Shown: positions 50,151-60,515 of the stretch, one piece after another | Layout: every line of letters starts with the position of its first letter | Position numbering within the stretch: the stretch's first letter is position 1 | Assembly (NCBI RefSeq): GCF_901709675.1 | Contig: NC_051108.1 | Coordinates: 2,542,001 to 2,606,000 of the forward strand | Reading direction: 5' to 3' | Origin: Syngnathus acus | Lineage: Eukaryota > Chordata > Actinopteri > Syngnathiformes > Syngnathidae | DNA length: 64,000 bases | Made by a program: the position numbers and the translations under genes | Notes under the pieces: model-generated | The model's database searches: none | What the model was told of the DNA's origin: nothing | Seen by the model: the letters and a program-made list of their open reading frames with translations, nothing else

Positions 50151-50920
50151 GTCAAGTAAAAGTGTTTATTGCATAAGAGAGATAAAAAGAGACAAAAAAA
50201 TCGGATGCGGTGAAGTGTTCTTGCATGCACGCGCAGACGTTTGGCGTCTCTGAAAGTTGGATTTGTGGCGCGCAACTTCGTCAAGTCACTACTACTCGAA
50301 CAGACAACTTCCGGTAAGTCACAAAAATAAGAGTAAGCTTTTATTTCTTAAGGTTTGATGAAAACGACGTATTTATCCGGTGCTGAATATCTGTTAACGC
50401 GAAAGGCTACACTGCCTTTAAAACAAAACAAAACAAAAAAAGAGAAATAAGAAATATTCTGGTCAACATTTTGTTAACTCTTTCGTTTATTGTTCTTTAT
50501 TGGTCTCAAGACTGATTTAAAAATAGGAATACAAAAAGGTTTGCTCGCAGGGTTTGGTTTTGTCTCCATCTAGAGACAAAAAAGATACATTGTGAACAGA
50601 GGGGTGGTTATACTATATTTGTACAGCTATTTTGATATACATAACGGAAATAAAAAGTCATTTGACTTGATCAAATTAATATTCGTGTCAAGCAACCCTC
50701 ATTGCGTGTAATTACTTTAAAATTCCACGTATTGCTAGAAAACGTGGAGGATCAACTTTTGGCACGATATCTTCGTGTTTTAATTTCTCTATGACATTTT
50801 TTGTTGTTTTCCTTTTTTGTCACAATGACAAAATCAAAAACAACTCATTTATGATCTTAGTTTCTTTTCTCGTCACTTTTGCTGCGAACGTACGCTTCCC
50901 TTAAAACCTTACACGGCGCT

Positions 50921-51015
50921 TTCCGATTGGTCGTCCACACGACTGCTCGTTTTAGCCAATCGGCGTTCGCCATTAGGTTGCAGCGCTTGAGTTCAGCCAA
51001 TCACCGTGGGCCACG
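50921..51015 (+). promoter_or_regulatory. ER stress response elements in the pdia6 promoter
   Basis: At 50997-51015 the sequence is CCAAT, nine bases (CACCGTGGG), CCACG: an exact ERSE, the site read by NF-Y with ATF6/XBP1. A second CCAAT-N9 at 50956-50974 ends in CCATT instead of CCACG, and a third on the minus strand (ATTGG at 50926-50930) ends in CCGTG. The exact site lies about 100 bp before the pdia6 start codon. PDIA6 is a known target of the unfolded protein response in vertebrates, which fits. Confidence 0.75.
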
Positions 51016-51117
51016 GTGAATCTCCTCCATTGACATTATTGCAGGCTGCTAAAGCAAGCGGCTGTAGACTTCATAGTGTTTGCAACTAGTAAAGGTGGCT
51101 GAGACATTGCTAAAATA

Positions 51118-53489
51118 ATGAAACCATTACTTTCTGGTAAGTACAACCGCAAATTAGTTCTTTAAAATGGGATTGTTGGGTTGCACAATTTCTGAGTTTG
51201 TCTTGTCGGCTAGCTGGAATAACAATGGCACATAGGTTGGCAGGCCTCTTTAATTCAACAGAAATATGACTTTTAAAGCTTTCCCACATTGAGAGTAATG
51301 ATGTGCTTATACAGTTTAAATTGTGTTTGAAAATGGCTGCCTCCCTGATTACCCGTAAATGTAATCATTTGTGCAGGAGTGTTGCTGGGCTGTTCGTTGC
51401 TTGTTAGTGTGCAAGCATTTTATTCTCCCAGCGATGATGTGGTCGAACTGAACCCGTCCAGCTTCAACAGAGAAGTGATTCAGAGCGATAATCTGTGGCT
51501 GATCGAGTTCTACGCTCCCTGGTGAGTGCGTTGACACATCATGAATGGGCCCAATACAGCGCCCAGGGGTGTCCCGACAGCGAAATTGTGCTGGAATGTT
51601 TATAGTGCGTTGTACAGGTGGATCATGTTGACATGTTCACCTTGTCTTCATCAGGTGTGGCCATTGTCAAAGGTTGACGCCAGACTGGAAAAAGGCAGCA
51701 ACAGCCCTTAAGGTGACCACGACACAAATGTCTATTTATAAGTAACTCTAAATTACAATACTAACACATTACATCTAAACTTAAGTTTGGACTTTACTGC
51801 CTGTGTTCTCTCAGGGTATCGTCAAGGTTGGTGCAGTAGATGCAGACCAGCACAAGTCTTTGGGAGGCCAATATGGCGTTTCCGGCTTCCCTACAATCAA
51901 GATTTTTGGCGGCAATAAGAACAAACCTGAGCAATATCAAGGTACTTATGACAGTGGGTCTTTGTATTTCTGAATGATGAAATTTAAAAAACGTTTTCCT
52001 CAGGAGGGCGAACTAGCCAGGCCATCGTGGAAGCAGCCATGAGCGCTCTGCGCGAACTGGTTAAAGACCGACTCAGCGGCAAGTCTGGCAGCTCGGGTTA
52101 CAGCAAACAGGTATGTGCCAGAATCCCATGCCACAATATGAAGCATAGCTCAGTGAGACTTTGCACCCAGCAGAGTGAAGGTGGCAGTGAAAAGGACGTG
52201 GTGGAGCTCACGGATGACAACTTTGACAAGATGGTGCTGCACAGCGATGACGTGTGGTTGGTGGAGTTCTTCGCTCCTTGGTGTGGACACTGCAAGAAGT
52301 AAGTAAAGCTGTCCTTGTTGGACACATTTGACACAACAGTGTTTTTGAGCTGATTATTCTCAAACGATTTAATTTCAATTTATATGCAATCGCCAGCCTG
52401 GAGCCTGAGTGGGCAGCTGCAGCTTCGGCCGTCAAGGAGCAGACAAAGGGCAAAGTTCGCCTGGGAGCCGTGGATGCAACTGTGCATCAAGCTGTGTCCA
52501 GCCGTTATGGGGTCAGTGTCACACTTGGATTTTTTTACGACTGATATTCTTGTCCTGACAAAAGTACGTTTTGTCTCTGAGCAGGTCCGAGGTTTTCCCA
52601 CCATCAAGATATTCCGCAAAGGGGAGGAGCCTGAGGACTACCAAGGGGGACGTTCCCGCCGCGACATCATCGAGAGGGCCTTGGATCTGTTTTCTGATAA
52701 CGCCCCTGTTCCAGAACTGCTGGAGGTTAGTCGGTGAACATAAGTTGAGCACATATCATGAAGTCCACGCCGTCAATGAAACGATGTCTTACAGATTCTT
52801 AATGAAGATCTCCTGAAGAAGACTTGTGAGGACAGTCAGCTGTGCATCATTGGTATCCTGCCACACATTCTGGATACAGGTGCCTCCGGTAGAAACAGCT
52901 ACCTGGACGTGATGGCAAAGCTGGCCGACAAGTACAAGAAGAAGATGTGGGGGTAAGATTAATAGCTGATTTTTTTTGGACTCGGATCTTGTGAGAGAGG
53001 TCACCCCCCGCCTCGCTCTTCCCCTCGTCAGCTGGCTTTGGGCCGAAGCCGGTAGTCAGATGGACCTGGAGGCCTCGCTGGGTATCGGCGGCTTCGGCTA
53101 CCCCGCCATGGCTGCCATCAACTTGCGCAAGATGAAATTCGCTCTGCTCAAGGGCTCGTTCAGCGAGACCGGGATTCACGAATTCCTCAGGTGAGTTGCG
53201 CAAGAGGGGCGTGGCCAGCCAACGGCGGGGAGTAACTCATCGTTTGCAGGGAGCTTTCTGTCGGACGAGGCTCGACCGCCACGTTGGGAGGCGGCGTGCT
53301 TCCCAAAATTCACTCCGTTGAAGCGTGGGATGGAAAAGATGGACAGGTGAGAAAAGATTCACGGCTGGATAGTAAGAATGAATAAATGATAATTGTTTTT
53401 TCTCCCACCGTCAGCTTCCCGAGGAGGAGGATTACGACCTCAGTGACGTTGAGCTGGATGATGACTTTGACAAGAAGATTGAGTTATGA
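51118..53489 (+). CDS. pdia6: Protein disulfide-isomerase A6 (P5)
   Basis: Twelve exons join in phase: 51118-51136, 51377-51521, 51655-51712, 51815-51941, 52004-52110, 52171-52298, 52397-52511, 52585-52725, 52795-52952, 53032-53190, 53250-53346 and 53415-53489, giving 442 residues (human 440). A signal peptide ([20 protein letters not shown]) is followed by two thioredoxin domains, each with the active site APWCGHC, and then a redox-inactive b-like domain ([20 protein letters not shown]) and an acidic tail. PDIA6 forms and rearranges disulfides in the ER lumen and helps switch off IRE1 and PERK. The C terminus is KIEL rather than the family's KDEL. An ERSE sits in its promoter. It is head to head with kcnf1 and tail to tail with hpcal1. 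Confidence 0.96.
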
Positions 53490-53922
53490 AGCTCAGAATA
53501 TTTTTATTTAAAAAAGTGAGGCTGCTGGGATTTGACCCAGGCTGGTTTGCTTGGATGTGATCTGGTCCCGTGCGAGCCATGTCCCCTTCTCCTGTGGATG
53601 AATGGAAGGCCCGGTAGGTCGCAGTTACTGAAATACTCCAGAAGTTTCATCTTTAGTCAAGTCACATGTACACGTTTATGGGGAGGGGTCAGTCACTCAT
53701 GTAATTTCTGACACTTGCAATCCAAGCTTTTTATTGTTCCTTTTTTTTTTTTTCTTCTTCTTCTAAGTGTGGACTGAAATAACTTTGTCAAGCCCCTCAT
53801 GCGACATTTTTGTTTCCTGGTTTTCAATCCAGTGGTATCAAGATATAAGGTGGGGGGGGCATCTTGTGTAGATTTTTCTTACACAAACTTTATTTCAATT
53901 GTGTGAAAACATTTGTTACAAT

Positions 53923-53936
53923 AATAAAACAATAAA
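53923..53936 (+). terminator. Poly(A) signals of pdia6
   Basis: Two AATAAA hexamers at 53923-53928 and 53931-53936, about 435 bp after the stop. Confidence 0.7.
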
Positions 53937-54282
53937 AACAGCCACGGTCTCTATTTTAAAGTCACTACTTGATTATATCACAAAGTGCATGCAATACTAA
54001 AAGGCATATACATCTTTTGTGTCCAACAGCCGTCGAGCATTCCTGAGCAAACACGGTCAAAGTGAATGAAATTAGAACGTAGTGATGTCATGAGTTCCCT
54101 CTTAATGTAACATAGCTTTGAGTCGTAATACTTGCCATGCAAGGAATCCAGTCAATATAAATACGTACACGATATGGCACTTGACTTTGGGAGTAAAATC
54201 TATTTCAAGATCAAAAGATTTTGAAGACAAGCGCAACAATCCACAGAAAAAAAAAAAGCCACAAAAATAGAATTATAATAAA

Positions 54283-54397
54283 CAGGGTTTCCAAAATAAA
54301 GGTACATTTTGTGACTTTGCTAATGGTCACATTAAAATGGGTTTATTTTATTAGCGGAGGAACCAAATTTGTAACACCGGATGTTTTGGAAACCCTG
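54283..54397. mobile_element. 115-bp MITE with 14-bp perfect inverted repeats
   Basis: CAGGGTTTCCAAAA at 54283-54296 and its exact reverse complement at 54384-54397 enclose an AT-rich core. CAGGG ends suggest a hAT-type miniature element, but the flanks (ATAATAAA and ATGTAAAC) are not a clean 8-bp duplication. The copy lies just beyond the hpcal1 stop codon and contains, on the minus strand, an AATAAA (54342-54347). Confidence 0.7.
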
Positions 54398-54451
54398 ATG
54401 TAAACATTAGGACGTCATGGAGTGCCGCGGCGGGCTTGCGAGCTTTTCCCT

Positions 54452-55427
54452 TCAGAACTGACGAGAGGTTGACTGGTCGGACTGCAGGAGTCGCACGATG
54501 GACGGGTCGCTCTTGGCACCTTTGATGAACTCCTCCAAGGACAAACGACCTGGTAAGCACACGGAACAGAAGCCGCTTCAGTCACATATGGCTTGTTTAC
54601 GGCAGATGATTACTTTGGCCAACAGGTGGCGCTGTTGACTTAGCATAATGAGTTGTATTTACTCAACATTATTCCCCATTTGTAATAACTTGGGACTCTA
54701 AAGGTGGTCTCACCGTCATTGTCAATGTCCATCTGTCTGAAGATCTTATCCGTGCGCTTCTCCGGCGTGGATTCATCCTCGGGCATCTTCATCACCGAAG
54801 ACACCATCTTGTAAATGGCCTACAAAATGAAGGTTAGTCGCACAGTATTAGAACTTCAAATATTGAATCCATCTTGATGCATTTCTACGAGCAAACACAA
54901 TGAAGCCAATATTGACGTGACCCCGCTGGCAGCTCAGCTCCCCACGTTGGAGGAGTAAATATAACCACGGAAAAGGGTAACTTTGATGAAGTCAGAGAAA
55001 ATGTGAATGTAGTCCTACGTGACTAAAAATACGATTTTAAGCTTCTCACCTGGACTATCTCCAGCATCTCCGCGCGGCTGATGTAACCGTTCCCGTCCAG
55101 GTCGTACATGCTGAAGGCCCAGCGCAGCTTCTGCTCCAGCCCGCCACGCGACGTCACGCTCAGGGCGATGATGAACTCCCTGAAGTCGATGGTGGAGTCG
55201 CCGTTGGTGTCGAACGTGCGGAAGACGTGCTCGGCAAACTTGGAGGCGTCTCCGTAGGGGAAGAAGTTAGCGTAGATCTTCTTGAACTCCTCCACAGTCA
55301 GGTGGCCGGTGGGGCAATCCTTGAGGAAGCCGCGGTACCACTCCTGCAGCTCGTGGTCCGTGAACTCCGTGTTCTCTCGCAAATCGTTCAGGACCTCCGG
55401 CCGGAGTTTACTGTTCTGTTTTCCCAT
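54452..55427 (-). CDS. hpcal1: Hippocalcin-like protein 1 (visinin-like neuronal calcium sensor)
   Basis: Three coding exons on the minus strand, 55050-55427, 54714-54819 and 54452-54549, join in phase to exactly 193 residues, the family length. The start [13 protein letters not shown] carries the N-myristoylation signal. EF-hand 1 is the usual dead one ([14 protein letters not shown]). EF-hands 2-4 are intact: [24 protein letters not shown] and DIDNDGRLSLEE. Calcium binding exposes the myristoyl group and moves the protein to membranes. Sequence is almost identical to HPCAL1/hippocalcin; HPCAL1 is preferred because pdia6 and kcnf1 are adjacent, as in 2p25. The 5' UTR exon begins at an acceptor near 55520, so at least one non-coding exon lies further right. 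Confidence 0.94.
54619..54633 (+). promoter_or_regulatory. Candidate CTCF motif in an hpcal1 intron
   Basis: CCAACAGGTGGCGCT fits the CTCF core consensus at every position I remember. It lies between hpcal1 coding exons 2 and 3. Motif evidence only. Confidence 0.35.
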
Positions 55428-55529
55428 GTTGCAGTGCTCCCGGGAGCCGGCTGGGCTGGTCCTTCTACACTGGCTACACTCTCGCTGCTTTGGTTTTGGA
55501 CAGCGACTGGCTTCTCTCACCTGTAGGAA

Positions 55530-58500
55530 ACCACCAATCATTAGTATGAAATTATGTCTTATTTGTCTTTAGTATCTGTAACTGGTATCGGCATCCTCCA
55601 AAAGTACCCGAAACCTTCAAATAATAGATATATATGTTGTTGAAATTGCTGAACTGGAGCCAAGTGTCAGTATGCTCAGGCTGCAGGCAAAAAAAAAAAA
55701 ATCATTCCTGCATTTTGTAAATACTGCATGTAATTCAATCATCTATCTGCTTGACCAAATTTGGTCATTTCCTATGAAAAAGCATTGCTGGCATTCATAA
55801 CATTTTTTTCTAAAAAAGAATATGACTCGTCACGATAAATTCCGAGTCCCCCCCCCCCCCCCCCCTCTCTTGTGCTGGTCTACTTTTTCCAGTGGCTTCC
55901 CTGCTTAATGACTCTGTTTCACACACTGACTGGTCTGTGTGTGTGTATGTGTGTTTAGACGAATACGGATGATGACGAGGCGGCCAACATAACGTGTGGG
56001 AACAGAATAATTTTATTAAGGGAGCGGAACAAATGACAGTTGTCCTTGTTTACATCGTTTTGTCCTATAGTTGCCTCTGCGCTGGGCCCGTTGGCTTGAA
56101 TAAAGACCACGCCCCGGCGGCTGTAATTATTTTTATTACTAGCTGACCTCTGATACCAACTTGAGGTTGCATTTTCGTCGCGCTAACACGTATTAAAGAG
56201 AAATGGCCTCTGTAAAGCTGAAGATGGTAACATGGATGAGTCATGTGTCTTTTAAAGCTAGCCACTACAGTTGCATGTACAAAAAACATGTTTATGGTAT
56301 TTAATTGGATGTAAATAAAATTTAAAAAACTGAACCGCGGAGATGAAAAGAACTCGGGATTCATTCTGCTGCTGTGTGTGTTGAACGGAATTAATTGGGT
56401 TGCAAACCAAAAGGATAAAAAAAAAATAATAAAAAAAACAGCTTTCCCGTTATTTCTCGCTTTGTGCTTTTCTACTGCGGAGAACATTGTGCACTGGCTC
56501 AGATGAGGTCCCTTGACACACCAGTTGCCATGGCAACCCAATAGTCGCCAAAGTGCTTGGAAAAGGGAGGCAATGCAACTTCCAATCTGGTGCTCTTGCA
56601 GGACAGATGATTTTGCGTTTGGCGTACTCTGATGCAATTATCCATGCCTTTACAAACAAACCATAAAGTCAGTTTAGCCAGACAATTGTATGCTTGGTCT
56701 GAACACGACATAATGCACCAGCGCACAGAAGCATTCAAAAAAGCTAGTTGTTATGCTGAAACAAAAATAGGAATTCCAAATCTGGCATATTTCCGTGTAT
56801 TCACTTGTTGCCATTTATTTTAAGACCTTTGGACAACACAATTTAAGGGGCAGCCATTTTGTCTTGTATTGCTACTTACTATCAATTGAAAATGACATCA
56901 CAGCTCCTTAATTGCTGATGTCACATGACCAAATGAAGACAACAGGTGAGCTGTGAGCAAGTTACCTGAATTTTTTTTTCCCCTCAAGATTTTTCTGATT
57001 ATAAAGCCTGCGTTGCAATTGAATACATGACATTTATATCAACTTCCTGTTGAGCTGTACTTTAATACAAAAATGGTCGAATTGTACTACTGAATTGAAC
57101 TATACTGCTGGATGGAAAATCTCACGTAGGTGCAATGTGTGGGTGGACTCGTGCTGTGTATTTTTTTCCATTTCGTCCATCTTTGTTATATTGACTGCTG
57201 TATAGAGAACACAATTAGGCCAATTCAAAAGTTCTGACTCAAGTTTTCCATCCATATACACAAATGGAGCTGGCCTTTGTTATTAATTGATGACATTTAA
57301 TTGTTTATGAAAGCCCCCAACAAAAGAAAAATGATTTGACAAAAACAAAATGTTTTTACTACGGTGTAATGGACTGACAATTCAATGTTTTGATGGTGCA
57401 TGATAATTGTTTCCACGTATCATTGTTTTTCGTTAAGCAAATGTAACATTGTGCAGTAATGCGTATTTGAAATGAAATCATTGTGCATCATCATTTCCTC
57501 ACAGCTTTGACAGAAATAGGAAAAGGAATGTGATGCAGTCGAGTCTTAAAATGGGTGTAACCCTCAAACTACCATCGCGTCTTGCAGGGTGGAGGGGGGG
57601 GGGGGGGGGTCACGTCAGCCGATCGCAGACTAGGAAAGACTTTACGTCCCAAAAAGTTTATTATTCAAGAAAAAAAGTCAAATTACCTTCGAAAGGAGGA
57701 TTTGTGAGTGTTGCGGTAGAAAAGTCCGCTTGTTCTCCGCTTCAGCGGACAGAATTCACCGTCAACTCCAACGTCTTCTGATGACTAAACCAGCACGGGG
57801 GGGGGGAAATAAATAAAACAGATGTTTTGAAGCTAAGTTGTAGTAAAAATGTTGTTTACTTACATTTATTTGTTTTGCCACAGGCTGCCTGCGATGCTTA
57901 TAAGCTTTAACGTCTGCTGGAAGATGTGGCATAAGCTCGATTTTCATCCGACTCGACCAAAACCAACAATGGGGTTTGCTTTTCATTTATGACTCGAATA
58001 TACGTTATTCTCCACAATATCTTGGGAACTAACTCCATTTTCTATGCTTGTCTTCCCTGCTTAATATTTAACGTGAATCTTATGAATAGTGTAATGTTTT
58101 CTGCTGACGAAGAACCATTTTTGTATGTCACACTCTCCCTACGCACGGAATGGATTGTTCCACACTTTCCTTGCTGCTTCCATCGGAGAAAAAGTCGCAG
58201 CGTCCGGTGGAAAATTATCTCCGTCGACTATTATTAGCCTTCTATCTAAAATACACGTCTGAGAAAAAAATCTTACACAACTCCCAGTAAAAGAAAAAAA
58301 AAATATTGCTATGTATGTTATGTTTTTACACCGGCATCCTCTGTTGAATACTAAAAAAATCCATCACGAGCTTTCTTTAATTGAATTATTTTGCCCAAAT
58401 ATTTCAACGCTGAATTGTTCAGGCTCTTTAATCATGGACATGAGTCTGTACCTTCACTCATGCACTTCAGGAAATGTGGTGTGTATGTCAGCATTTCAGT

Positions 58501-60390
58501 CAGTACATTAATAATTAACTCTGTGTATTTGTGCGTGTGTGTTTCTGAAGCCTGACACCTGTTTCCCGTAAGTTGCAGGTTTATCTACCTGAAGGCAAGG
58601 ATGGCGCGACACCAGGGCTAGGGGGTGCTATAGTTCCATCAAAAATCTATTGCCATAGTAGTGACAAACAGAACAATTAAATGCTCTTCCACTAGATGGC
58701 AGTAGGTACAATTAACCTCTATGCAGTACTCACCTGCTTGTTGGAAATTGGAAACCTCGACACAAGAACACATCAAGAACCAAGTCAACCCTGGGGTCAA
58801 GGGTCAGTGCGTCATAGTGTCACTGTATGCCCGTTTCCTTCCAACTGCGCCACAATTTGAATTTAATAATTCTGCTTGCAACAAGCAACATTTCAACTTG
58901 CTGTTGACTTTTTTTCCCCCCTGAATAATTCAGAAAGAGTCCACTAGAGGGCGCCAAAGGTTTACAATTTAGAATAACAGTGCTCTCGCTACAAGTGCCT
59001 TGTTCAAAATAATGTTTAACTGCTTGGCTTCGAGAAATAATGACCCCAAAAAAATGCTTATTTGTGCATTATGGTGAGAAAACAAATCTACCAGAGGGAA
59101 AAACACGTGACTAAGCTGAAGCAGTATTGACATAAAGGCAGAGTTAATATTTAGGGGAAAACATTAAGTTCATCATTGGACTATGTACACCACAGCATCA
59201 TGCATTCAAAAAGTTCATGTTACGGTTAGGTGGATTACCAAACGCTATACTGTTCACATGCTATCTTCGTACACGATAGCATGCACGTCTACCATACATG
59301 ATAATCTTTGACTTCTCTGAATGTCAGTGGTGTTTTATTAGGTTTGAAAAGTTTTACCACCCTCTGATAAAGTGGAGGAACAATCTTAGATCAGGAGAAC
59401 ATGGCCATTTATGACACAGCAGATACCCTGTGCATGACTCGCTTGTGTCTGGACTTTCAGCCAATGTTTGCCCTATCGAGATTGACCAATAATTTGCTAA
59501 CAGGCCTCAGGTACGTCAATTAGGTCATGAAAATAGACGACTGTAGATCAAGTATTTTACAGTTAGAGCAACGTGTAATGATTTAAGATGCAAAAAAACG
59601 GTCGATAGTGTGATTGGTTTCCTGATTGAATCGCTGAGAGAAAGGTAGCTTAGTGTTTGAGTGAGTTCGAGGGGCCTCCACCACCCGAAACCGCTTCGAT
59701 ACGAACTGTGCACGTGTCGGTCAATACATATATTGATATAATGACAAATATGCTTCCAGACTGAGAACGAAGTTGCAAAAAAAACAAGTCAGCCTTGAGT
59801 TAAAATGTTTGTTTGTTTGCTTGAAGAGCAAATAAAGCCTTAGTAGAACCTTTGAATATTTGTCGATCAAAGTTCATTATCCGGCTAGTATTGAATTAGG
59901 GGGACTGTTTTCATGTTGAGTTAGTGGCAGCCGGAGCAGCAACAGAAGAGCAAGGTAAAATGCTGGCGGTACTAAAATTGTTTTATTTCTTTTTGTCATA
60001 TGTGACCGCGGGTTTTGAAAGTTGTTTTTTTAAATATGTGAGTCGATTGCGTGTGTGGGATAATTGTTTTTGCAATTTTATAATTCCTAATTAATTTAAT
60101 TCATAATGCTTGCATTTTTTTATTTTTTATTTTAACTTGACAGCAGATTGAATCCAATTAAATTGGTTTGAAACTGTTCGTCTTATAGTAGAAACAACAT
60201 TTGACCCATCTTGGTCAAGCACGGACATTGAATTCGAAAACCAAGCAAATAACTTGAAGTCAGTGACTTGTCTTGATACGATCAAACAGTTGAGTGAGGG
60301 TAACGATTCTAGATAATCTGCGTTGTAAGCTTTTGCTTCGAACAACGAGTATCCTTTCAAACCTTTTCCCTTTGGCCCTCCACACTGCAG
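55530..60390. other. hpcal1 upstream / hpcal1-apob intergenic region
   Basis: No coding gene is supported in these 4.9 kb. Non-coding first exon(s) and the promoter of hpcal1 should lie here but cannot be placed. Visible content: a poly-C run near 55848-55864, a short TG-rich stretch at 55930-55950, a poly-G run near 57594-57609, and two CTCF-like motifs at 58.7-58.95 kb. Confidence 0.5.
58689..58954 (+). promoter_or_regulatory. Two candidate CTCF motifs between hpcal1 and apob
   Basis: CCACTAGATGGCAG at 58689-58702 and CCACTAGAGGGCGC at 58941-58954, same orientation, about 250 bp apart. Both match the CTCF core closely. Binding is inferred. Confidence 0.4.
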
Positions 60391-60397
60391 GTCACAG

Positions 60398-60436
60398 TGG
60401 ACTTTGAGCGTTCCTCCCAGTAAGTGTTCTATAAAA
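60398..60436 (+). promoter_or_regulatory. apob promoter: HNF4-type site and TATA box
   Basis: TGGACTTTG at 60398-60406 is the reverse complement of CAAAGTCCA, the motif most specific for HNF4-alpha. TATAAAA follows at 60430-60436, about 80 bp before the start codon. A liver-type factor site next to a TATA box suits apolipoprotein B, whose mammalian promoter is controlled by HNF4. Sites are seen; use is inferred. Confidence 0.65.
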
Positions 60437-60515
60437 GACTCGCGAAGATCCGGACAGCTCAGTCTCGTTTGAGTACTCGCAAAAGTCTGAAGGGATTGAG
60501 CTTTTCGAGCCCATC

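Noticed and set aside
56065-56637. 190-codon minus-strand frame upstream of hpcal1
   Set aside because: AT-rich, mixed composition, no domain; likely chance in a gene-poor region.
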